DNA from: a virus | Length of the DNA stretch: 64,000 nucleotides | Reading direction: 5' to 3' (one strand) | IMG/VR virus record: IMGVR_UViG_3300035698_016128 | Coordinates: 1-64,000 of that record | Shown: positions 33,801 to 41,738 of the stretch, one piece after another | Layout of the letters: each line of letters opens with the position of its first letter | Numbering within the stretch: position 1 is the stretch's first letter | The notes under the pieces: model-generated | Seen by the model: the letters and a program-made list of their open reading frames with translations, nothing else | Told to the model about the DNA's origin: nothing | Database searches by the model: none | Made by a program: the position numbers and the translations under genes

Positions 33801-35074
33801 ATAGCAAGCGCAATCATGGACTTAGAACCACGAAGACCCATTCTATCAAACACCACACCTAATTGTTCCACAGAGAGGTATCCGGATGGATCATTAAGCG
33901 CCTCGTTCAACTGCCGAAAGATATCTAAAATCTGTATAGGCTTTTCTGGATCAATATCTATATCAAAAGCTTCCGCAAATTTTCTAGGAGTTTTGGCTAT
34001 TCTGGAAATAAGACTCTGAAAAGAACGACCAGCAATACCAGCTTTTATCAAGTGATCGTTCAGGGTGGCGAGTATACCGACGAGTTCGGTAAAGGAAATA
34101 CCAACTGCCACGGATGTCGCCAAACTGTACTTAAGCCCATCAACCATCTCGTTCATTTCAATCTGGTGCCTGTCAAATGCTTTCACAAGCACATCGTTAA
34201 TGGCTACAAATTTTTCAGTCAAAGTTATATTATCAGTAAGAGCTCCAGATAATTTTGTGGATGCACCAACGAAAACAATCGTGCCATCTGAAGCTCTCTT
34301 GATAGAATCTTTCATGTTGTTGTAGACACCGGCAATAAGCTTCGTAACAGTCGTCACATCAGACTCAGTACCGACCATCACATCCATACTCGTTGTGAGA
34401 GCAGCGATTGCCTCCTCAGCACTCAAGCCAGCGCTACCCAACTGGTACAGAACCTCATTGACTTGCTTTGCAGTTTGCCCTGTCCTAACCATCTCACTGT
34501 TCACAGCGCCATAAGCCTGCTCTAGAGCTTCTGACAGCGCAATCACTTCAGGATACAAGACACGCACAGAACGTGCGAACTCGTTATCAACATTAACGGC
34601 CTGACCTATGAGGTCAACGAATTTATACATGGGGCCAAAGATAAGTCCAAAGCCAGCGACCCACGCCGCCTGACTGATCAGCATGGCTTTGAACCCTTGG
34701 GTAGTCGTACGGGCGGTAGCCTTTGCTACGTCGCCCATCTTCGCAATCGACTTGCTTCCCTTCTTTGCGGCAGCACTTGTCTTCGTCATGGCTCCGGTAA
34801 GCCCAGTGACAGAACCTTGGAGTTTAACAACCTTCTTATCGAGATTTGCGTGCGACGTGCCAAGTGTCTTTAAGGTAGTTGCGAGTTTCTTTGCTGCGGC
34901 GGCTTCAGCATTGGCGGCTTCAGCCGTTTTCTTCATGCCAGTTGCCGAGGTTGTAGAAGCCTTGTTGAGAATTTCAGCTTCCTTCACCAAGCCAGCGGCG
35001 GCATCTCGAACGGCGCGAATCTCTTTTACGGCATCCTGCACTGCCTTAATTTTTAGAAGTAATTCTTTTTCCAT
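30827..35074 (-). CDS. Tail tape measure protein (TP901 type)
   Basis: 1415 residues; sets tail length and passes into the host membrane during DNA delivery. N-terminal coiled coil (1-120) rich in Ala/Lys; a TP901/PhageMin_Tail-like domain at about 165-420 (DNEFARSVRVLYPEVIALSE, LGSAGLSAEEAIAALTTS, IAGRSFQSLISRIAKTPRKF); two hydrophobic stretches at about 514-537 and 582-619; then long coiled coils to about 1240 and a Gly-rich end. By the usual rule of about 0.15 nm per residue the tail would be roughly 200 nm, an estimate. No peptidase or lysozyme domain was seen inside. Confidence 0.92.
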   Translation of the reverse strand: MEKELLLKIKAVQDAVKEIRAVRDAAAGLVKEAEILNKASTTSATGMKKTAEAANAEAAAAKKLATTLKTLGTSHANLDKKVVKLQGSVTGLTGAMTKTSAAAKKGSKSIAKMGDVAKATARTTTQGFKAMLISQAAWVAGFGLIFGPMYKFVDLIGQAVNVDNEFARSVRVLYPEVIALSEALEQAYGAVNSEMVRTGQTAKQVNEVLYQLGSAGLSAEEAIAALTTSMDVMVGTESDVTTVTKLIAGVYNNMKDSIKRASDGTIVFVGASTKLSGALTDNITLTEKFVAINDVLVKAFDRHQIEMNEMVDGLKYSLATSVAVGISFTELVGILATLNDHLIKAGIAGRSFQSLISRIAKTPRKFAEAFDIDIDPEKPIQILDIFRQLNEALNDPSGYLSVEQLGVVFDRMGLRGSKSMIALAINYDVLVKNVDRLKYSAEGAAREMAEIMLAAPAAVFARANQALVLLVKNLFAIPVHIVVELVKGVNFLVQGFERLNNALGSTGKLGDILQIVAAVAGMYMLIKVIGMVILHFKILQGAVIRAAAAIKLFETAGLTGLFTGLSASLLRFITVLQNFANVLIWVAKVVWAGLVVSLGWVGAALLVLAAIVAGGIYIWKRLTATTDDTRQSFAKMRAGMNETEKGVENITGDLIGYHIIASELIATNEQLFGAKLGGLEDYVGAMGEMQIIAQHINETLIGRTAILGRERAINVDILRQYRENALAQFENLEYADLGEEKQKELNKLLKEAKGAVDAWLGAYERLLDKQEENVELASSFVGYVANVRYGIEIYNALATGIGNTAAATERLDDVMRRNLVDSTKAAVEGLNNVYEGALANEAAIEKYGMMVAGAKVKHEELKTSATASTAEIGTAWSNLASYTEVLNELLAHANQTTLPEFEEWWKRSGETALEAQKKLTQELQSVSNEIYTVTESLREMNLELTNIQLNGVESVRRLAGMFDLGVSSGLKFAAETKKLTENLVDLRDKVKDARQSYDDLVDSGADLDKIEKAQEKVYKAEALVAKNLKETTETRRKANEALANATQLNRQEQTAIRESISLLTSQADQYRSLGENSSKTAEQRVAAFESEREALEKAQRLTETSYSKQGEALEIARARDLITDANFYSSQRRLFAESVGKTKALSAKQAEAQSSAIEQQGNLQAQLAGKFKKVEEALHSVDQAIAIVTNKVANVDFSNIADELGTVFTAAKTQMDLLDEKIRNIASSLGLLTGKEHVIKVREDITRIVTEEKRQFGGLSGFAATTKVSAGEGLVSPEYVSQNLSKLQALNAGNAVAMTNGLPISTFTGPSGVDNIQTSLPRGSFVVSRRGMEALGRATGAVSERNKYQLGGVVGEGDTETDPGITREASGGGKAMFELTINAGDRGAKTYPLYGDVGVVTTLKDHLERENLTRL

Positions 35075-35098
35075 TCTTTCCCGCCCCGAATGCGTCTG

Positions 35099-35593
35099 TT
35101 ATCGCTTCGCTGTGTGCGGACGGGACTTGAACCCCTTCCCACCGGAAGGTTGACTATGAGAAATACTCTGTGGTCGCTTGTCTTCGTATTCTGATCTGAC
35201 TTGCTGTTGCTCCGTGACGACTAAACCTCTGACTTCAAAGTAATAGTTCGTCTCATCAAGCAACCCACCACCACACGGCGTACTGCCACTTTCCTCAGAC
35301 CAGTTTACAAGCTTTACAAGATAAACCGTGTTAGGGTCTATCCTTCTCATCGGGCAACGCCAAACACGATACTTCTTTCCGATTACAAGCTCAAAGATCG
35401 GCTTCAAGACCTTTTTGCATTCGGGGCATAGAGCCTTACCAGTTTCCTTACTTATTGCTTGATCACCGTACTTTACCTGTCCGTGCCTAGCGCACTCCCC
35501 AATGACTTCGCCACCACAATTCCTCGTCTTGTCAAGTCCCTTGCTCTTACACACTTCACAATCATACGAAGCACTGGATTTGTTGTGTTCCAA
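35099..35593 (-). CDS. Zinc-binding protein ahead of the tape measure
   Basis: 164 residues with several metal-binding pairs: CEVC at 12-15, NCGG, CARHG, CPEC near 56-59 and RCPMRR. The C-terminal half is beta-like and ends in a basic tail. It occupies the slot between tail tube and tape measure where tail assembly chaperones usually lie, but it has no chaperone signature and no slippery site was found. Possibly related to the other small zinc-ribbon proteins of the late block. Confidence 0.62.
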   Translation of the reverse strand: MEHNKSSASYDCEVCKSKGLDKTRNCGGEVIGECARHGQVKYGDQAISKETGKALCPECKKVLKPIFELVIGKKYRVWRCPMRRIDPNTVYLVKLVNWSEESGSTPCGGGLLDETNYYFEVRGLVVTEQQQVRSEYEDKRPQSISHSQPSGGKGFKSRPHTAKR

Positions 35594-35613
35594 GAATGCG
35601 GCCCACCGAATTG

Positions 35614-36255
35614 CTAATCGGAGGTCCGCTTCTTCTCTTCCCCCAACTTCGACTCTCCCCGGATATACTCTGCCAGCTCAATGCGGGCGCTCGGGGGGAT
35701 CTTGTCGATGTTTGTCAGCATGATACGGCGATGCTCATGGATGGTAGTGCCACCGGGTTCTTCGAATGCAACGACTTCACCGCCGTCGAAAACAAAGTTG
35801 TCCCAGCCCTGAAGACCGATGACGAGAGTTTCAAGCGCCTGCGAGCCGGTTACAATCCGTTCCTTACGCTCATCCCCTGTGCCGTCGATTTGGTACAGGT
35901 CATTCTGAATCTCCGCATACTCGATTGAGGAGAGAAAGCGAACCTTCCAGATAACCTGATCATCAGGTGCATCATCCTTCTGGCTCCTCAGAATGAACTC
36001 ATGCTTCTGCCCTGCTTTTACACCTAGAATCTTACCCATGGCTTCGAACCTCCGTTTGTCGAATGCGACTTCGCCAACCCATTTGACGAGCCATTTATAC
36101 ATTTTCCAGAAAAGCTTCCAGTACCACACGTGAAGCCTTCCCTTCCTAGTTCCAAGCATAGAATAACATAGTAGGCATCCAAAGATCAAGGATATACATA
36201 CTATGATAAAAGGCATATAAAATAAGATACGTATAGCTAATAGAACCCTATTCAT
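35614..36255 (-). CDS. Possible tail assembly chaperone with optional membrane N-terminus
   Basis: The full frame encodes 213 residues: a hydrophobic start (IRILFYMPFIIVCISLIFGC) and an aromatic/basic linker, then a soluble domain (GKILGVKAGQKHEF, VIWKVRFLSSIEYAEIQNDLY, ETLVIGLQGWDNF). A second in-frame ATG at 36039, with GGAGG nine bases upstream, gives a 141-residue soluble form. The soluble part looks like the small proteins encoded between tail tube and tape measure that act as tail chaperones. I suspect the short form is the main product; the long one may be a separate membrane variant or an over-long frame. The tail tube terminator lies upstream. Confidence 0.62.
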   Translation of the reverse strand: MNRVLLAIRILFYMPFIIVCISLIFGCLLCYSMLGTRKGRLHVWYWKLFWKMYKWLVKWVGEVAFDKRRFEAMGKILGVKAGQKHEFILRSQKDDAPDDQVIWKVRFLSSIEYAEIQNDLYQIDGTGDERKERIVTGSQALETLVIGLQGWDNFVFDGGEVVAFEEPGGTTIHEHRRIMLTNIDKIPPSARIELAEYIRGESKLGEEKKRTSD

Positions 36256-36270
36256 TTCTTAGCCCCTGAC

Positions 36271-36302
36271 AAAAAGGTGGGGAGGCCCGTTAAGGCCTCC
36301 CC
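36271..36302 (-). terminator. Strong intrinsic terminator after the tail tube gene
   Basis: Leftward RNA has GGGGAGGCC, the hexaloop TTAACG, GGCCTCCCC, then ACCTTTTTG. The 9-bp GC stem is perfect. It lies 35 bases after the tail tube stop and likely ends or thins the tail tube mRNA, so the genes to the left would depend on read-through or their own promoter. Confidence 0.85.
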
Positions 36303-36336
36303 GGATGAAGAAAGCGCGAGGGGGTGCGCGGTGTGC

Positions 36337-38340
36337 TTACAGGTACGACGTGTTGTTGACCAGCGTGATACGAAGCTCGGGAATGTCATTCGTATCATCA
36401 TACAGAGCAACGTAGGGCATATCGACCGTGATGATCCCCTCATCAGCGATGGTGGGGGTAGCGCCGTTAAACTCGATGTTCGGCTGGCGGATGGCCAGAC
36501 TGAACTGCGAGCTGCTGTTTCCGAGTGCGGCGTAATCATCGTTGTCGATATACTCGTCGCTTGTGAAGGTCATGACCAAGTTGCCAGACGTGCCATTGAC
36601 GAAGCGCCGGTACAGGTCCAGGTCATCAAACTCGATGGTAACCGTACCGTCGACCGTTCTGCGCTGTTCAGGCAGGCTCGCCCTGACCTTGCTCCCAAGG
36701 TGGTACTTGTCAGCGTACAGGTTGTTGTTCAAGGTGCCGTTCCACCCCATGATAGGCTGAGCATCACCATCGATGGTCAACGCCCCATCAAAGCCAGCGA
36801 ACGGGTCCAACGACGCATAGGTTGCACCGGATTCCTCTTCCTTGTAGGTATAGAGAACCCACTTGTCGCCGATGATCAAGGCGGCAGTATCGGGAAAGAA
36901 AATGGTGAAGCCGGTATCAACGTTTGCGGCAACACGTGCTTCTGTGGCAGTCGTTGCGCTGGTGGTATAAGTGTCCCCATACGTAGCGCCATCATCAACA
37001 CTGAACTTGATGGTCGCCGTGCCAGGAATGCCACCGAGAACGATTTCCGCCAGAACTTCCGTTGCCACACCAGAATCGGTACCGATGTAATCACCCCACG
37101 TAACCGGAGACGAAACCACATCATCCGTGTCAAACAGGAACAGCGTAGTCTCCGTGGTTGACTTGATGGAGGTTGGGCCTGCCGTAACGAGGTAACTTGA
37201 ATCGGCATCCATTTCCGTGTAGTCTGACATCGTGCAGACGATGTAACTCAGGTCATCCAGGAAATCCACAAGTCCACCAACCGTATGCACAGGATACACC
37301 CGACCATCATCAGGATCTTGCCACGGAATGCTGATGTCCAGCACGAGATCTTCAGTCGCAGTCGCGCTGTTGATAATAAGCTGGTGATTTGTGTTGTCAA
37401 TCTCCAACGTACAGGTTGCGCCCTCACCCGAATATCGGATTTCAAAGGCATCCTTCGCACATCCAGTGTTTGAAGAGTTCGGCGTAGCCCTCGACGCAGT
37501 GGTTCCACCGGAACCCATCAGGCCAAGAACACCGCCCAGGATTTCCCCGGTGTCAGCGGTCAACGCCAGCGTGTTCACCTTACAGCCATTGTAGGTGAAG
37601 GCCGCCACATCCCTGCCGAACTCCCAGGTCATACCGGGGGGCAGTGTGGGCGAGGCATCAATCTGATGCGAATACACACCCCAACCAAAGCAGATCAGAA
37701 TGTTTTTGGTCGCGGTACTCTGGATGAGTTCCACAGCCGCCACAGCCTCAAGCTGATTGGTGTTGTCGGCTGCGCTCGCATAGTCAGCCGCCTGAAGATC
37801 TTCGAGAACACCGCTTGCAGCGTAGCTGGAAGGACTGTAGGCCGCAAGCCCCGTACCGGCTTCGTTGATGGCATCCATGAGTTCCTGAATGGTGTCAGCG
37901 GTGGAATCACCAAGGGCAATGTCCACGCCAGCGCCAGTACCGCCAGTGATGACCACGGCGAAGTTGGTTGCCAATCCGGTAAGGCCAACCGTAACGGTAA
38001 GCTCTGCGCTGGTTGAAGCCGCATCCGTAACCAGAAGGGCAAACGCACTGTCCACCCGTGATGTCTCGACAGACCCAAGGGCATGCTTGAAGATCTGCCC
38101 GTAGCCATCTGCCGATACCTCGAAGTTGATATCTCCACCAGCCGATTCAACGCCACTGATCCGCTTGTGAACAGCACGGTCAGAGCGCATAGCCTCAGAG
38201 ATTAACGACCCGAGTTCACTCACCATCGTTTCTCCGGTGAACTCGATGAAAAACTTGGGCGTCGGTTGCTTCTTTCCCCAGATTCCTTCCTGAGAAAAAC
38301 CCAACTGCCCCCTTGCACCAGTTGCAGGCCCAGTTGACAT
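36337..38340 (-). CDS. Tail tube protein, enlarged by inserted domains
   Basis: 667 residues. The start (TGARGQLGFSQEGIWGK, FFIEFTGETMVSELGSLISE, RISGVESAGGDINFEVSAD) and the end (FNGATPTIADEGIITVDMPYVAL, then PELRITLVN) match the tail tube family of long-tailed phages. Usual members have 300-400 residues; here extra Thr/Ala/Gly-rich beta segments lie at about 110-215 (TADTIQELMDAINEAG) and 320-545, perhaps domains displayed on the tail surface. Higher GC than the surrounding genes and a strong downstream terminator fit a highly expressed protein. Confidence 0.8.
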   Translation of the reverse strand: MSTGPATGARGQLGFSQEGIWGKKQPTPKFFIEFTGETMVSELGSLISEAMRSDRAVHKRISGVESAGGDINFEVSADGYGQIFKHALGSVETSRVDSAFALLVTDAASTSAELTVTVGLTGLATNFAVVITGGTGAGVDIALGDSTADTIQELMDAINEAGTGLAAYSPSSYAASGVLEDLQAADYASAADNTNQLEAVAAVELIQSTATKNILICFGWGVYSHQIDASPTLPPGMTWEFGRDVAAFTYNGCKVNTLALTADTGEILGGVLGLMGSGGTTASRATPNSSNTGCAKDAFEIRYSGEGATCTLEIDNTNHQLIINSATATEDLVLDISIPWQDPDDGRVYPVHTVGGLVDFLDDLSYIVCTMSDYTEMDADSSYLVTAGPTSIKSTTETTLFLFDTDDVVSSPVTWGDYIGTDSGVATEVLAEIVLGGIPGTATIKFSVDDGATYGDTYTTSATTATEARVAANVDTGFTIFFPDTAALIIGDKWVLYTYKEEESGATYASLDPFAGFDGALTIDGDAQPIMGWNGTLNNNLYADKYHLGSKVRASLPEQRRTVDGTVTIEFDDLDLYRRFVNGTSGNLVMTFTSDEYIDNDDYAALGNSSSQFSLAIRQPNIEFNGATPTIADEGIITVDMPYVALYDDTNDIPELRITLVNNTSYL

Positions 38341-38374
38341 TGTTTATACCTCCTTCTATTTAAGGATTACCCCT

Positions 38375-38863
38375 TCAGTCAGCACTCACTACTTGGTGGA
38401 GTTTATGTAGCCTCACTCTTACAGTCCCAGCCGCGATTACTTTCTGCCCTATAACCTGCGGTGCGTATTCCGACGATAAAACTTCGCAACCAAGCTGGGG
38501 ACAGAAGCCATTGACAGTAACGTGTTGCATGAACATTTGGGCGATCCGCCAAACCACTCTCATAACATCACGCTTCCTCGTCCTCTCATTTTGTTCTTCA
38601 TGATAATAAACAAGGGCCACATCAATGTCAACCGTGTAACGTGTGCTTGTCCTACCACTCCACGCTCGGCTTATAGTAGTGAACCCCTCTATGTCAATCG
38701 CGACAGATTGATTCTTTGGCATGATGTTGGTGCTTTCTGCATAAATCTCTGTGAGACGCACCCCAAGCTCATCCTTCTGGTACAACCGCAAGAGCTCCGT
38801 AATATTCGCCCTTGCGTTGTCCATCAGATTCTCAAGGCTACCAAGATCTATGTCGCGAGCCAT
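38375..38863 (-). CDS. Putative tail terminator or neck protein
   Basis: 162 residues. A beta-rich middle (STRYTVDIDVALVYYHEEQNE, RTRKRDVMRVVWRIAQMF) with a helix and a closing strand (AGTVRVRLHKLHQVV) resembles tail terminator or minor tail proteins of the lambda gpU kind in size and shape. Position between the tail completion gene and the tail tube gene fits. No motif is diagnostic. Confidence 0.6.
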   Translation of the reverse strand: MARDIDLGSLENLMDNARANITELLRLYQKDELGVRLTEIYAESTNIMPKNQSVAIDIEGFTTISRAWSGRTSTRYTVDIDVALVYYHEEQNERTRKRDVMRVVWRIAQMFMQHVTVNGFCPQLGCEVLSSEYAPQVIGQKVIAAGTVRVRLHKLHQVVSAD

Positions 38864-38873
38864 CTCTTATTCC

Positions 38874-39380
38874 TTACTGCCCGATTGCTGCTGTGACACT
38901 TCTTATTACAGCGCCAAAAAAACTCTTTGCCATAAGGTCGCCCTGTTCCCTGTTGAAAGCAATCAACTCACGTCCGTATTTCTGCTTGAGCAACTTGGCA
39001 AAGTATATTGGGTAACGATTTTTAAAATAAGTCTCATCCACTCCGTAAAGCAAGGTCACTGCCTTTGGTGCTCTGATGATCTTGTTAATATTCCCTTCCG
39101 CGTTAGAACCAGAAGTAACCGCTTTTCTCAATGCGCCAGACTGCACCCCGAATGTGTAACCGCCCTTCCTCTTGTTCCAAGCAGAGTTACTTGGCAATCC
39201 GCTAAAAGACTGAAACCTATGTGCCATTACGGCAGGAATAACACTCTGGATAACCTGCATTTCAGCACTCAGATCTTGCAGAACCTTAAGCATTGAATCT
39301 AGCGCTCTGTCTAATTCAAGTCCTCCCTGTATTTCGAATGTAAATGAGATCACATTAGTTCCTTGTGTACCCTGTGTCAT
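38874..39380 (-). CDS. Head-tail joining/virion morphogenesis protein (HK97 gp10-like)
   Basis: 168 residues with ALDSMLKVLQDLSAEMQVIQ helix, AWNKRKGGYTFGVQSGALRKAV and a RYPIYFAKLLKQKYGREL end. The order of a long helix, a segment with SGALRKAV and a positively charged finish is that of HK97 gp10-like and phage virion morphogenesis proteins, which complete the joint between head and tail. The first 26 bases overlap the connector gene in a different frame. Confidence 0.7.
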   Translation of the reverse strand: MTQGTQGTNVISFTFEIQGGLELDRALDSMLKVLQDLSAEMQVIQSVIPAVMAHRFQSFSGLPSNSAWNKRKGGYTFGVQSGALRKAVTSGSNAEGNINKIIRAPKAVTLLYGVDETYFKNRYPIYFAKLLKQKYGRELIAFNREQGDLMAKSFFGAVIRSVTAAIGQ

Positions 39381-40119
39381 CCGTCACATCTTCATCCAAA
39401 TCTAACTTGCCCTCTTCAATCCCAGAAATACCAAGCTCGTTGAACAGGGTTGTTCTGCTTCTCCATGTTGGTGCACCAGCTATTGATTCCTTCACGTACC
39501 ACGCAAGGAAATCATCAACAGCCTGAATACCTTCTTCGTGCCATGCCACCTCTACAGGCGCTTGCTGATCAAAGATAGTACCAGCTAAGCAAGCGGTGTA
39601 GATATAATAAGCGGCGAGGCGTGTGGCCGCAAACTCTAAGCCTCCAGGAATATCAACCGCAAGATCGGCTTCCCACGGGATATTCGTAGAGTCCCCAAAT
39701 ACTGCACCAAGGCGATTGTTGATGTAATTTGACGCATCATCAATAAATGCGTTTGCGTCATCGACGCTGACATCGGAATCGCTTATAAAATGCACACTAT
39801 CCGTATCTTGGGGTATACCGGACCAGAAAGAGGGAGTAATTGTGAACTGAGTGCACGTGAACGCAACACCCGTACTCCCGGCCCCTAAATAGCCAACGTC
39901 CTCGCCGCTAACTTCGAAGTTGGTAGCGTCAGAAAAGGTTACCACGATTCGTTCATGACCTGAGTACGAATCAAGATAGCTCACATCGCTGAGCCTTGCG
40001 GTGCCAAGGTTCCCGGTATCATAACCGAGCTCCTGGTATGCCTCAGAAGTCTTGATCTTCTTATTGGCGGTTCTCAGAAGTCTTTTGACATTCTCAAGGG
40101 TGCAATAATCGCGAGCCAT
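39355..40119 (-). CDS. Head-tail connector protein
   Basis: 254 residues. The helical segments DYCTLENVKRLLRTANKK at the start, VDDANAFIDDASNYINNRL in the middle and a long helix pair (GLEFAATRLAAYYIYTACL) near the end fit the gp6/DUF1320 type adaptor that binds below the portal. Between them is a beta insert of about 90 residues (ERIVVTFSDATNFEVSGEDV), longer than typical. The gene lies between capsid and tail completion genes, as expected. Confidence 0.65.
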   Translation of the reverse strand: MARDYCTLENVKRLLRTANKKIKTSEAYQELGYDTGNLGTARLSDVSYLDSYSGHERIVVTFSDATNFEVSGEDVGYLGAGSTGVAFTCTQFTITPSFWSGIPQDTDSVHFISDSDVSVDDANAFIDDASNYINNRLGAVFGDSTNIPWEADLAVDIPGGLEFAATRLAAYYIYTACLAGTIFDQQAPVEVAWHEEGIQAVDDFLAWYVKESIAGAPTWRSRTTLFNELGISGIEEGKLDLDEDVTDDTGYTRN

Positions 40120-40153
40120 ATTCTAGACCTCTCCTTCCAATCAGAAACGCGGG

Positions 40154-40399
40154 CTACTCGTCGTCATCCTCTTCCTCTTCCACAGCCCGTTTCTTCTTGG
40201 CCTTTTTCTTGCGCTTCTTTGCGGTCACCTCTTCCTGCTCTTCTTCGTCGTCAGCCCCCTCAAACTCCTCCACGTACCCGCCCTTGATTTCGGCCTCCGC
40301 GATTTCTTTCGGAAGATCAACAACATCTCCCATTTCCGGATAAAAATAGTCCTCACCGTTGTAGAGCTTGAGATCTTCTTTCGCAACGATTACCTTCAT
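40154..40399 (-). CDS. Small protein with highly charged tail
   Basis: 81 residues from ATG 40399 (AGGGG upstream; a longer frame adds unlikely sequence). A short beta domain (VIVAKEDLKLYNGEDYFYPE) is followed by a run of Glu/Asp and a Lys cluster (KKRKKKAKKKR) and ends in EEEEDDDE. Lies behind the capsid gene; similar small proteins occur in head modules of phages, function unknown. Confidence 0.65.
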   Translation of the reverse strand: MKVIVAKEDLKLYNGEDYFYPEMGDVVDLPKEIAEAEIKGGYVEEFEGADDEEEQEEVTAKKRKKKAKKKRAVEEEEDDDE

Positions 40400-40458
40400 G
40401 GTATTTCCCCTCGTACCTTCTATGGGTTTCCGCGCATACGCTATTCGCAAATCGCGAA

Positions 40459-40647
40459 TTAAGCCGTCTGGTCACCTACGACCACATACACCGTTCCGTC
40501 AGCCGAAAGCTGAAGCTTGCCATCGGAATCGAGGTACATACGCCCCTGAGTGACCGTGGGCGTGCTGGCCTGAACGTCCAAATCCAGATACTTGCGCACC
40601 CGGACTTTGTCCAACTTCGTTGTTCCCCAAAAGTAACGATCCGCCAT
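40459..40647 (-). CDS. Small head-region protein
   Basis: 62 residues, preceded by AAAGGAGG. VRKYLDLDVQAS and GRMYLDSDGKLQLSADGTVYV suggest a small beta protein. It follows the capsid gene and its hairpins, and the strong ribosome site suggests abundant product; perhaps a minor capsid or fibre component. Confidence 0.65.
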   Translation of the reverse strand: MADRYFWGTTKLDKVRVRKYLDLDVQASTPTVTQGRMYLDSDGKLQLSADGTVYVVVGDQTA

Positions 40648-40671
40648 GATGGTTCCTCCTTTGCAGGATTC

Positions 40672-40709
40672 CCGGTTAAGCCGGTATCAGGGGGGCCGTT
40701 AAGCCCCCC
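40672..40709 (-). other. Two hairpins after the major capsid gene
   Basis: In the leftward RNA GGGGGGC-TTAACG-GCCCCCC is followed by CCGG-CTTAA-CCGG. No T-run follows, so these are probably mRNA-stabilising or weak attenuating structures. The hexaloop TTAACG equals that of the terminator at 36271-36302. Confidence 0.6.
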
Positions 40710-40732
40710 CAATCCATAGCACCTCCACGCCG

Positions 40733-41659
40733 TTAGGCGCTCACACAGTTGGTGAAGATCCAGCCAGCAGAGAGCGTGGTGATCTTCGGTGAATAAACCT
40801 TGTTGACCTTGATGAACTCGCCTTCCCTGTCCTCATCCCGCCAGCGAGCAACCTTCTGCATTTTCGACACGAAGGTGCGCCCGAGGGTGAGGGGGTTGCG
40901 GGGATCGACGAAAGCCACGACCGCATTGTCGTTGATGACGTAGTCGTAACTCGCGTCAACGCCTTCATCGGCTTCGTTGACCAGCGCATCGGTGATAATG
41001 ACCTTCATGTTCCGCAGGGTGGGCGGAAGAGGGTCGCCGGTGATGGCCTGCGTGGTGTGGTACTTCAGAATTTCCATCATCTTGTCATCCTGCCCAACGG
41101 CTTCCGCGATCTGCGTGTTGAAGGAGATCAGATTCGGACGCTTCCCGATGGCCTTGGAAATGTTCAGGATGGAGGTGGAGAGATCACCCAGGATATCGGG
41201 GTTAGTTCCGTCCACCCACGCGGTCGTGGTGGTAAGCACGGTTCTGTACCCGGACTGGTTCAGGCCGGAGGAGCCGATGATCAGGAGCCACAGATCCAAT
41301 TCTTCCGAAAGCATGATCTTTTCGGTCAGGAACTCGGTGGCATCCATCTTCGGCTGTACCGGCGCATCCGCGTACTGCACGGCCCTGTCGGTCACGATGT
41401 CCTTGATGGCCCGCTCGTAACAGGAATACGTACCCTCGTCGTAACTGAGGGTCGCCTCTTCAGTCGACGCGCCATCCGCCTTCTTGGGCGCTCCCTTGAA
41501 GAAACCGTCCCGGTTGAAGATCCGGTATTTCCCGGTTTCTTTCGCAACCCGAAAATCGGGCAGGAAGTTCTTGGCGGTAAACTCGTTGTTGGTGTACTTG
41601 ATGGAAAGCTGAGTCAACACCTGATCGTTGTGAATGTATCCTTTTTGGACGTTAAACAT
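40733..41659 (-). CDS. Major capsid protein (HK97 fold)
   Basis: 308 residues. The N-terminal segment (MFNVQKGYIHNDQVLTQLSI), the E-loop-like part (RIFNRDGFFKGAPKKADG, RAIKDIVTDRAVQYADA), a spine-helix-like stretch (EFLTEKIMLSEELDLWLLI) and the A-domain end (DNAVVAFVDPRNPLTLGRTF, then EFIKVNKVYSPKI) match capsid proteins of the Mu/gpE-like class. Strong AGAAGGAGG precedes the start, and hairpins follow the stop. Neighbours (decoration protein, protease/scaffold) confirm it. Confidence 0.85.
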   Translation of the reverse strand: MFNVQKGYIHNDQVLTQLSIKYTNNEFTAKNFLPDFRVAKETGKYRIFNRDGFFKGAPKKADGASTEEATLSYDEGTYSCYERAIKDIVTDRAVQYADAPVQPKMDATEFLTEKIMLSEELDLWLLIIGSSGLNQSGYRTVLTTTTAWVDGTNPDILGDLSTSILNISKAIGKRPNLISFNTQIAEAVGQDDKMMEILKYHTTQAITGDPLPPTLRNMKVIITDALVNEADEGVDASYDYVINDNAVVAFVDPRNPLTLGRTFVSKMQKVARWRDEDREGEFIKVNKVYSPKITTLSAGWIFTNCVSA

Positions 41660-41738
41660 TGTTTTTTTTCCTCCTTCTCATTCCTTCAGGTTAAAGCAAC
41701 ACCAACGGAGATAGCGGGTCACCCCGCCCTATCATCCG

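Noticed and set aside
35075-36336. Programmed -1 frameshift for tail chaperones
   Set aside because: The two genes between tube and tape measure do not overlap in frames and no slippery heptamer was found at their junction.
36277-37161. Long open frame on the + strand within the tail tube gene
   Set aside because: It is antisense to a well-supported gene, has no ribosome site and does not read like a known protein; GC-rich coding DNA gives such mirrors.
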